A stretch of DNA of 14,898 bases from contig JAJWOJ010000017.1 of NCBI GenBank assembly GCA_021635425.1, positions 1-14,898 on the forward strand, in the 5' to 3' direction. The position numbers were made by a program, and so were the translations under genes. Of the stretch, positions 1 through 6,830 are shown one piece after another (within the stretch, counting starts at the first letter, position 1; the number at the start of each line of letters is the position of its first letter). A model generated the notes under the pieces. That model saw only the letters and a program-made list of their open reading frames with translations, was not told where the DNA came from and searched no databases. The stretch is from Clostridiales bacterium (GTDB lineage: Bacteria; Bacillota; Clostridia; Christensenellales; Borkfalkiaceae).

Positions 1-2342
1 TGGATTATTATGCTTATGCGGGGCTTGCCGCTCTCGGCGGAACCGCAGAAATTTCCGACGTCGACGTTTTCTGTTCCGAAAGCGCGCAACTTGCCGACGA
101 TTTCGACAATCCGTATAACGGAATGATGATTGCAAACGAAAACGTTACCGTGAGCGGCGGCAACGCGACGCTTAAGGGCAACCAAAAACCCGTGTCTTAC
201 CTCGCTCCCTTCCGCGCGACCGATTTTTCGGTTAAAGCAGAACTTAAATCTTCGCCCGAAAACGGATATCAGGGCGTGACGGTATGGCAGAGCGAAAACA
301 ATTTCGTAACGCTCGCGAGAAGAAATAAAAACGGTAAAAAGACGATATCGTTGTTGCATTGCGTAAACGGCACGGCAAGCGAATTCGCCTTTTCGGACGA
401 CATCGACGGAACGATCGTTCTTCAACTTGAAAAGGTCGGTATGTATTATACCGGCAGATATTCGACAGACGGAATCAACTTCGTTACCGTAGGCGAAAAT
501 CTTTACTCCAATTATTCGGAAATATATGCCGGCATAGTGAATTGCGACGTTAAAGACGCAACGTTCGGTTATTTCTGCTTCGGAGATTCGATTAAAGACG
601 GCGACAGCAAATCCGACCATCAGCATTACGGATATATAGATTATTACAGCGATTTGCTTTCGTATGTAAAAGGCACGATAACCCAGTCCGTTTCGGGCGG
701 TATATGGGAATACTGCGCAGGCGGTATCGAGCAGACTCTCGTTTCCGCGATGGAAGGCGTCATGACGCTCGGCGGCGAAAAATTTAAGGGATTTAAAACC
801 GAGTTCACGTTGCAGATAAAAGAAAAAGGCGGAGAAAACGCCGACGTGGAATTCCGTTTCGGTCAACGCGACGGCGCTGCTTTCGGCAGAGTGAAACTTT
901 CCGCAAACGGCGAAGTAAGCCTTATGTACGGCGATGAACTTCTTTCTTCTTACCGCATAGAGAATTTCTCGTTTGAGAAACAATATCGCTTTGTGGTTAT
1001 AGCCAACGAAGAGAAAAAGATTTCCGTGTTTATGAATGAACAACCGGTTCTTGTCATGGAAAAGGTGATTCCGGAATATGCGGGCGGTACACAGACGATA
1101 GTCTGCCATAAATGCGCGTTCGCGGTGACAAGTTATAACGCGTTCCATTATTACGTGGACTGGCTGCATATGGCAGGATATTCGGTAGTGCCGGACAGCA
1201 AGTACGTGATTATCACCGCGTCAAACAATAACGGCGGACTTGCTTCGTTGTTGTCGACGGGGGTGTCCGACGTCGTAATCGCCGCCAACGTCCAGATGAA
1301 GAAAAATCTTAACACCAAAACAGCGGTTTTCGGTTACGTTATCGACGGACTTGCGGGCGCAACGCCCGACAAAGAGGGTATACTTGTTTCGGCAGACAGC
1401 GCAGGTAAAATAACGATCGCCGAAAAGGGCAAAACGTTGGCTTTTGTCAAAGCCGATTACGATTATCAAAGTTTCTTCTTTATTGTAGTCGTTCAGAACG
1501 GAAAAGTCCGCGTATATGTCGATAAATACGTCGACGGCGCCGAAAAAGGAATGAAAAATTATTCCGAAAAACCCGTGCTTGAATATGATTTCGGCAGGTC
1601 TGTCGGCGGCAGTTTGCAGATTTACGCTTCCTATGCAAAAGTTACGCTTGCAAGGCTTGGTTTGTACGGTCTGAAAGCCGGCGAGGATTATACGAAGAAT
1701 ACGCTTTACGCCGAGCGCGCGATAGAAAGCCCCGTGGTAAAAACGCCGGCGAAAACCGACGCGTTTGAAAATGCGGGCAAACACGAATTATCGTGGGACT
1801 TCTCGGATAAAAAGCAGATGGAAGACTTCACGGTTTATGAAGGCGCGTGGTACGTCGACCCCGAAAACAGACGTCTTGTCGGTCTCGGCACGGGCGATTG
1901 GACGACTGGTTTGACGATCAACGCGGGTATATTCGACAATTACGAACTGACCTACAAGATTTATAGTCACGGTTCGGGCAGTTGGGCGGGTTCCTTGCTC
2001 AATAAAAACGCGTGGAAGGACAACCACGACGACGGCGGATATCTGTTCTACACGAACGGCGGCGGCAATATGGTCTACTTTGCGCAAGGCGGCGGAGTGT
2101 CCGGCGCGCAACTCGACGAAGACGGCTATATGACCGTGAAAATAAGAGTTTACGGCGCCGACGACAATAAACGGATAACCGTCGACCTCGGCGGAGGAAA
2201 GAAGGCGACTTACGTTATAGGCAAAGACACCGCCACCGACATGCGAAGCGGTTTCGTTTCGTTCGTAGCGGGCAACTGCGTCGCGTATTTCCGCGATATT
2301 TCGATTCGCGAACTTAACGTCGACGGCGGATATGCGGAATAA
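1..2342 (+). CDS. Large multi-module beta-sandwich (ConA-like) protein, 3' part only
   Basis: The reading frame is open from the left edge (first full codon at base 3) to TAA at 2340-2342, so the Met pair at 123 is internal and the true start lies upstream. About 780 residues are visible, and they look like a string of beta-sandwich modules. The tail of one module spans about 3-100, and further modules span about 105-585, 680-1180, 1210-1695 and 1780-2320. The second carries a 'YSTDG' segment after 'LEK', typical of GH43 C-terminal/DUF1349-type ConA-like domains; the last opens with 'WDFSD' and ends in a 'YFRDISIREL' strand, typical of this fold. No catalytic domain is visible; one could lie upstream. 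The C-terminus has no transmembrane tail or sorting signal. The stop overlaps the next start by one base (TAATG), suggesting translational coupling. Carbohydrate binding or surface display is inferred from fold type only. Confidence 0.8.
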   Translation, partial: DYYAYAGLAALGGTAEISDVDVFCSESAQLADDFDNPYNGMMIANENVTVSGGNATLKGNQKPVSYLAPFRATDFSVKAELKSSPENGYQGVTVWQSENNFVTLARRNKNGKKTISLLHCVNGTASEFAFSDDIDGTIVLQLEKVGMYYTGRYSTDGINFVTVGENLYSNYSEIYAGIVNCDVKDATFGYFCFGDSIKDGDSKSDHQHYGYIDYYSDLLSYVKGTITQSVSGGIWEYCAGGIEQTLVSAMEGVMTLGGEKFKGFKTEFTLQIKEKGGENADVEFRFGQRDGAAFGRVKLSANGEVSLMYGDELLSSYRIENFSFEKQYRFVVIANEEKKISVFMNEQPVLVMEKVIPEYAGGTQTIVCHKCAFAVTSYNAFHYYVDWLHMAGYSVVPDSKYVIITASNNNGGLASLLSTGVSDVVIAANVQMKKNLNTKTAVFGYVIDGLAGATPDKEGILVSADSAGKITIAEKGKTLAFVKADYDYQSFFFIVVVQNGKVRVYVDKYVDGAEKGMKNYSEKPVLEYDFGRSVGGSLQIYASYAKVTLARLGLYGLKAGEDYTKNTLYAERAIESPVVKTPAKTDAFENAGKHELSWDFSDKKQMEDFTVYEGAWYVDPENRRLVGLGTGDWTTGLTINAGIFDNYELTYKIYSHGSGSWAGSLLNKNAWKDNHDDGGYLFYTNGGGNMVYFAQGGGVSGAQLDEDGYMTVKIRVYGADDNKRITVDLGGGKKATYVIGKDTATDMRSGFVSFVAGNCVAYFRDISIRELNVDGGYAE

Positions 2343-3226
2343 TGAAAAAAATTAAAACCGTTGCGGCGGCGATAATCGCCGCCGCGATAGCGGCGCTCGG
2401 CGCGGCGTCGATAATAGTCGGCGTTGTAACCAAAAAAAACGAACAGTCGGAATTTCCTGCGGGCGGAATATATTTTGCGCGGACGGACAGCAGTATCTGT
2501 CTTACCGGGCGAACGCAGAATCCGCTCGTAACTCTCACCGTTTTCGAGGTAAAAAAGGACAATTACAAGTCTTTTTTATCGTATGAAGATATTTCTCTGA
2601 TAGGCGAAAACGGTAAAGAGTATTCCAAAAAGGACGTTTCGATAGTTTATACTTACACCGACTCGTACTTTTCTAAACTTTCCGTGTCGCTCGTTCTCGA
2701 TATAAACGACTTCGACGACGATAGCCCCGCATATATATCGCGAGCAAAACTTTCCTCGAAGAGCGGCGATAAGTATTGCGATCTGGGCAGTATCTGTATT
2801 CTTGTTTGCGATAAATCGAAAAATCAGGATATCGCTTTCGGCGGGTACACTCAAAGCAGCGAACAATTCTCCTCGTATACGGTGCTTGTTTCCAACAACG
2901 GGGAAAAGTCGGTGTATCTTAAAAAGCTGATAATGAATTTCCGTTATACCGAAAGTTCGTTTACGGTTTACGATACGGCAGGCAATCCGGCGCAACTCGA
3001 CGGGTACGAAATCGAAGCGGGTAAGTCGGCTTATATAAGAGTAACGCTTGAACCCGACGAAACGCTTGAAAAATATCCGTACTGTTTTGTTCGGCCCGCT
3101 CTCGAATACGCCGACGAGAACGGAGAAACTTTTTATGCGGGAGTGAATTCGACCGCGTACTATAACGCGATTACGGACAGGGAAGACGTAAAGAGTTATC
3201 TTAAAATTCTCGGAGGCGGCATATGA
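2342..3226 (+). CDS. Membrane-anchored extracytoplasmic protein of unknown function
   Basis: This is a 294-residue product I do not recognise. Residues 1-4 are basic (MKKIK) and are followed by an Ala/Ile/Val-rich hydrophobic segment to about residue 29, then KK. This is a signal anchor or a signal peptide without a lipobox cysteine. The remainder is polar and rich in beta-type sequence. It may form two sandwich-like domains, about 40-160 and 165-285; the second has alternating hydrophobic residues around 'SNNGEKSVYL' and 'AGKSAYIRVTLEP', as in Ig-like folds. The start codon shares one base with the preceding stop, and there is only a weak purine-rich stretch upstream, so translation is probably coupled. 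The stop overlaps the next start (ATGA), so it is co-produced with the polytopic protein downstream. A role beside the large modular protein and the membrane partner is inference. Confidence 0.75.
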   Translation: MKKIKTVAAAIIAAAIAALGAASIIVGVVTKKNEQSEFPAGGIYFARTDSSICLTGRTQNPLVTLTVFEVKKDNYKSFLSYEDISLIGENGKEYSKKDVSIVYTYTDSYFSKLSVSLVLDINDFDDDSPAYISRAKLSSKSGDKYCDLGSICILVCDKSKNQDIAFGGYTQSSEQFSSYTVLVSNNGEKSVYLKKLIMNFRYTESSFTVYDTAGNPAQLDGYEIEAGKSAYIRVTLEPDETLEKYPYCFVRPALEYADENGETFYAGVNSTAYYNAITDREDVKSYLKILGGGI

Positions 3227-4113
3227 AAACCGATAAATCCATAATTTCGGGGTTTTTCTGTGCCTCGCTGACTTTTCTGAGTTTTCTGCTGTACGTTTTG
3301 CAGGCAAGGTTCGGTATGCCGTACCTTTTCCTGTCGCTTAAAACAGCGATTTTTGCGGCGGCGTGTCTGTTGTTTCCGTTATTCGTTTCAAAAGGCGAGT
3401 ATAAGCGGAAACTTGCAAACGAAGCGTTTAACGGCAAAACGGGAACGACGAATATCATTTGCGGCGTTTTGTCCGGAATAACGTTCTGTTTCTTCGCGGC
3501 GTTCTGTTATAGCGGTATTGTTTCGCTTTACGAGGGTTTTACAGGAAAGATAATCATTTTTACGTCGTCCGTAAAACCGACTGCCGGCGAGATAATCGCA
3601 ACGATTTCGCTTAAAGGCGTTTTGTTGCCGGCGTTATCGGCGATGTTTTATTACGGCGCGCTCGGCGGATACTTCGCCGATAAAAAACACGGAGTTCTGA
3701 TAGTCGCGGTATACGCTTCGCTTTGCGAGTTTTCTCCCGAAAGCGCGGTGATCGCGCTGATATTGAACGTTCTCGCTTCGGCAAGCATGAAAAAATGCGG
3801 CGACAAGACGATCGCGCCGTTGATAATCACGCTCGTTTATTCGCTCGTAAATATAGTTTTTCCGCTGATAACGACTTTACCGTTCTCTTACACGCTCGTA
3901 ACTTCGCCCGAAACGGCTAAGTATTACGGATTTGTATCTGCGGGCATAGGGTTGTTGTTTCTTGCCGCGACGGTTTCGATACAACTGTTTTTTAAAGGGG
4001 ATAACGGAGAAAAACCTCTTTTGAAGATAACTTCGGACGACCGGTTTTCGTTCTTCGGAACGGCTGCGTTGTATGCGATTTTAACAATAGTTATTTATTG
4101 CGGAATTATTTAA
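3223..4113 (+). CDS. Polytopic membrane protein, degenerate CPBP-family homologue without catalytic residues
   Basis: This is a 296-residue protein with about eight hydrophobic segments. Residues 136-147 read PALSAMFYYGAL and line up with the CPBP (type II CAAX protease / Abi) motif 1, P-x-x-E-E-x-x-F-R-G-x-L. The two catalytic Glu are Ser139 and Ala140 and the Arg is Tyr144, while the Pro, Phe, Gly and Leu positions remain. Where motif 2 (F-x-x-x-H) should be, residues 162-171 read AVYASLCEFS, with no His. Motif 3 (H-x-x-x-N) appears as YSLVN at 206-210: His is Tyr, Asn is kept. Known active members are intramembrane metalloproteases; this one could only be a pseudoenzyme or scaffold. Family assignment by eye is moderate. 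GGAGG at 3212-3216 and the ATGA overlap support the start and coupling to the anchored protein upstream. Confidence 0.75.
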   Translation: MKTDKSIISGFFCASLTFLSFLLYVLQARFGMPYLFLSLKTAIFAAACLLFPLFVSKGEYKRKLANEAFNGKTGTTNIICGVLSGITFCFFAAFCYSGIVSLYEGFTGKIIIFTSSVKPTAGEIIATISLKGVLLPALSAMFYYGALGGYFADKKHGVLIVAVYASLCEFSPESAVIALILNVLASASMKKCGDKTIAPLIITLVYSLVNIVFPLITTLPFSYTLVTSPETAKYYGFVSAGIGLLFLAATVSIQLFFKGDNGEKPLLKITSDDRFSFFGTAALYAILTIVIYCGII

Positions 4114-4134
4114 TCCGCGCTTAAAAAAATTATA

Positions 4135-4149
4135 ACGGCATATAGCCGT
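4135..4149. promoter_or_regulatory. Short inverted repeat overlapping a TATAAT box, upstream of the 824-residue protein
   Basis: Five-base arms ACGGC / GCCGT are separated by ATATA. The right arm runs into a perfect TATAAT at 4149-4154. This could be an operator on a promoter for the following gene. No convincing -35 box is seen at 16-18 bases upstream, and a transcript starting from this box would leave only about 15 bases before the start codon, so the promoter reading is weak. Confidence 0.2.
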
Positions 4150-4175
4150 ATAATAAAAAATTCGGAGGTAAAAAG

Positions 4176-6650
4176 ATGAAAACAAAAACACAAAAAACGT
4201 TTTTGGGCGTGTTGGCAATGCTTATCGCATTGTGTCTTACATTTGCGTTTTCAACGCTGACGGCGCGCGCCGAAAACATGACGATCGACCCGACGGCCGA
4301 AAAGACGTACACAGAGGACGCGTATTCCGTCGTGGCGGACGTCGCTACGAATAAGCGTATAGACGTTCCCGTTAAATGGAATGAAATTCAGGACAAAACC
4401 AACGTGACCGCTACGACTACCGTGAAAGGCGTTGATTTTATGCCTTATACGAGCGACTATACCAACGACCCCTATATCATAATAAGAGAATCCGAAGATA
4501 AGTCTTTCCAGGTCTGGGCGAGAGTTATTCGTAACGGTATGTTGCAGGTGTTCTCGGGTAAAATAGGCGTAACCGAAAACGTTGTTCTCAACGTGAACGC
4601 ATGGGCGCAACATACAACCATTCTCGGTTCCTGGAGACTGAAAATCGTAACCACGGCTACGTCTGCAGAGTTTTTCGTTGGCGAAACGTCTTACGGTACG
4701 GTAAATTACGATGAGACTCCGCTTGCTTTCGGTATCGATTTCTGCGCCGGATTCTATGGTTACATGACCGATCTCAGCCTTAAAATCGAGGATAAAGAAT
4801 ACGTCGACATAAACGACGAAACGGAAATAGAAGGTTTCGCCGTGTCGGATTTATTCATTCCCGCAAGCAGCGCTTCCGTAACGTTGCCCACGATTATCGG
4901 AAAAGGCAAGTACGTTAAAAACGTAAAAACCGGCAAATACGAAAAAACGTCCGACCTTGAAGTCGAAATGAAATTTACCGCAGTCGATACGGGCGAAACC
5001 ATAGGCGATGCGTGGTGGAACGTTCCCATAATAGGGTTTTATGCCACCGAAGGCGGCGCGAGCGTAGGCGTCAGAAACGGATCGAACGGAATTACCCAGA
5101 TATTCAGGGGCAGTTCGGAAGGTTCGCCGGTATATTCGTCGGCATACCACGGATATTATGACGTCAACGAAGACGGAAGCAAAAAGTATAATTTCCCTTA
5201 CGCGTACGGGGTTAAGGTCAACATTAAAAACGGCATTGCAAACGTAGCCCTGGCAGGCACCGTGTATCATTCCGACGTGGAATTGGGCGCGGGCAAGGCG
5301 GAATTCATGTTCGGAAACAACGGAGCGACCGCTTTTTGCGGAATATCCGTTAAAGTAAAAAACGCAGGGGATTACGATTTCAACGACATTGTCGACGCGC
5401 AGTATTTAGGCTTTATCGACGCCGAGCCGACAGAGGGGAAACTCGGGTATTTCAACGTTGAAAACGGCAGTTATTCCGCTCCCGACGGCGTCGGCGGATA
5501 CGATAACCAGGTCGCGCTTTCTTCGGCGTTCGGCGGAGAGAATTTGTCTGCCACCAAATTGAATCTCGTGATGTCCTATACGGTAACGATGGATTCTGCT
5601 CCCGCTAACGCGTGGGAAGTTCCCGGCGTTACTTTCTGGCAAGGCGCGGACGGTGCGACTTATAACCTGCTTGCGCATTACAATGCCGATACTTACGTTT
5701 TCAAAATTACCGGAAACGGCACTCAGGAAACCCCTGTCAAGCAATTCGGAGCGTGTGCGCTCAGCGCGGCGCATAACGGAACCTATTCCGTAACGATCAA
5801 AATCGAAAACGGCGCGGCGAAGTTCGCCATAAAAGGTCATCAGGATATCTCCGGCGAATTCGAATTGCCCGAAGGCAAACCCGTTATGAATCTGTTCACA
5901 AGGGGTACGGCGACAACTTTCTCCGACGTTAAATTTTACACGACCGACATCGATCTTGCCGAAGAAACAGGAACGAAGGTTTACAGCGAGTCCATGGTTG
6001 TCACTGAGGCTCCCACTGCGCAGAAATTCGGTGACGAACTCGTCGGCGGCAAACTCAAAATAACTTTATCCGATACAACCGAAAAAGAAATCGCGTTGAC
6101 CGATGCCGGAGTTACCGTTACTTATAATCCCGAACTTTTAGGCGAACAAGATGTAATTATCAAATACGAGGATGCGACCGCGGTATTTAAAGCGACGGTA
6201 AAAGTTAATCTTGTCGATTATGCTACTCGAATAGTTCTGGATACTCAGAAGGAAGAATTCGAGTATGGCGAAGACCTCGGCGGTTACACCGTTACGGCTA
6301 TAATGGCGAGCGGCGCGGAAACCGACGTTACGGCGGACGTTGCCGTCAGCGGTTACGATAAAAATAAGAGCGGCGTTCAGGAAGTCACGTTCACTTACGG
6401 CGCCCTTACCGTGAAAGGCGAATTCACCGTTAAAGCAAAGCCGGAACCCGATCCGTCCGAATCCGATTCCGGAACAGAGTCCGTTGAAAGCGGTTCGACC
6501 GGCAGCGAAGAGGCTTCGACAAGCGGAAACGCGACAGAGAATTCCGCGACCGCGGGCGGCTGCTTCGGCGGTATCGGTTCTGTCGGAATGACCGCGTTGG
6601 TTGTTATCGGCGGCGCGATTATGTTCGTTCGCAAGAAAAAGGAAAACTGA
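4176..6650 (+). CDS. Secreted modular surface protein with Ig-like domains and a Gly-Gly-Cys/TM/Arg-Lys C-terminal tail
   Basis: This is an 824-residue protein. A typical Gram-positive signal peptide covers about residues 1-32 (basic start, hydrophobic core, ending near 'TARAEN'). Residues about 35-600 look like three ConA-like beta-sandwich modules, with repeated patterns such as 'VKNAGDYDFNDI' and 'FSDVKFYTTDI' at module ends. Two small Ig-like domains follow, about 604-676 and 680-753, each with a 'FGDELVGG' or 'YGEDLGGY' turn as in bacterial Ig-like repeats. Then comes a Ser/Glu/Thr-rich linker (about 756-793), Gly794-Gly795-Cys796, a hydrophobic stretch to Val818, and RKKKEN at the end. 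There is no LPXTG motif. GGAGG at 4164-4168, seven bases before ATG, fixes the start. The modules resemble those of the protein ending at 2342. It is probably a wall- or membrane-held glycan-binding protein; ligand unknown. Confidence 0.85.
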   Translation: MKTKTQKTFLGVLAMLIALCLTFAFSTLTARAENMTIDPTAEKTYTEDAYSVVADVATNKRIDVPVKWNEIQDKTNVTATTTVKGVDFMPYTSDYTNDPYIIIRESEDKSFQVWARVIRNGMLQVFSGKIGVTENVVLNVNAWAQHTTILGSWRLKIVTTATSAEFFVGETSYGTVNYDETPLAFGIDFCAGFYGYMTDLSLKIEDKEYVDINDETEIEGFAVSDLFIPASSASVTLPTIIGKGKYVKNVKTGKYEKTSDLEVEMKFTAVDTGETIGDAWWNVPIIGFYATEGGASVGVRNGSNGITQIFRGSSEGSPVYSSAYHGYYDVNEDGSKKYNFPYAYGVKVNIKNGIANVALAGTVYHSDVELGAGKAEFMFGNNGATAFCGISVKVKNAGDYDFNDIVDAQYLGFIDAEPTEGKLGYFNVENGSYSAPDGVGGYDNQVALSSAFGGENLSATKLNLVMSYTVTMDSAPANAWEVPGVTFWQGADGATYNLLAHYNADTYVFKITGNGTQETPVKQFGACALSAAHNGTYSVTIKIENGAAKFAIKGHQDISGEFELPEGKPVMNLFTRGTATTFSDVKFYTTDIDLAEETGTKVYSESMVVTEAPTAQKFGDELVGGKLKITLSDTTEKEIALTDAGVTVTYNPELLGEQDVIIKYEDATAVFKATVKVNLVDYATRIVLDTQKEEFEYGEDLGGYTVTAIMASGAETDVTADVAVSGYDKNKSGVQEVTFTYGALTVKGEFTVKAKPEPDPSESDSGTESVESGSTGSEEASTSGNATENSATAGGCFGGIGSVGMTALVVIGGAIMFVRKKKEN

Positions 6651-6691
6651 TCTTAAACGATTTACATTTTCGCCGAAAAAAATAAAATAAA

Positions 6692-6740
6692 ACTGACAAT
6701 CGTTCGCGGTGAATAAACTTTGCCGCGAGTGATTGTCAGT
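6692..6740 (+). promoter_or_regulatory. Long hairpin 1 in the leader of the GH13 operon
   Basis: Arms 6692-6709 and 6723-6740 form an 18-bp stem around a 13-base loop. Two of the pairs are G-U/U-G wobbles when read as + strand RNA and would be A-C mismatches on the other strand, which points to a + strand RNA structure. No U tract follows, so it is not a standard terminator. It directly abuts a second hairpin. Possible roles are mRNA 3'-end protection for the upstream gene, a processing site, or a leader regulator of the downstream operon. Confidence 0.6.
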
Positions 6741-6788
6741 GCTTGTATAGCGGGATGTTTCGTTAAAGAAAAATCCCGCTGTACAAGC
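6741..6788 (+). promoter_or_regulatory. Long hairpin 2 in the leader of the GH13 operon
   Basis: Arms 6741-6756 and 6773-6788 form a 16-bp stem, with one U-G wobble in the + strand RNA, around a 16-base A-rich loop. It starts at the base right after hairpin 1 ends. It is followed by an A-rich stretch (gataaaagaaaaag), not a U tract. The GH13 ribosome binding site (GAGG, 6820-6823) lies about 32 bases downstream, so the hairpin itself leaves the start site open. The two arms differ in sequence from hairpin 1, so this is not a simple duplication. Confidence 0.6.
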
Positions 6789-6830
6789 GATAAAAGAAAA
6801 AGTTTTTAAAACATCGCGCGAGGTTAAACG

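Noticed and set aside
123..128. ATG ATG at 123 as the start of the first protein
   Set aside because: The frame is open and coding-like (module-type sequence) back to the left edge, and no ribosome binding site precedes these codons, so they are internal.
4100..4118. GCGGA/TCCGC hairpin over the stop of the polytopic protein as a terminator
   Set aside because: Only five base pairs, and it is not followed by a T tract.
4149..4154. TATAAT as a certain promoter for the 824-residue protein
   Set aside because: No -35 box at proper spacing, and the transcript would begin almost at the ribosome binding site. Kept only as a weak possibility within the inverted-repeat entry.
5406..5840. Long minus-strand frames under the + strand genes (for example 5406-5840, 9804-10379, 12518-13225)
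   Set aside because: They lie within clear + strand coding sequence, lack ribosome binding sites and give Arg/Phe-rich, low-quality translations.
6692..6788. The two leader hairpins as ordinary rho-independent terminators
   Set aside because: Neither is followed by a T tract on the + strand; an A-rich stretch follows the second. The T-rich side falls on the minus strand, where no gene ends.
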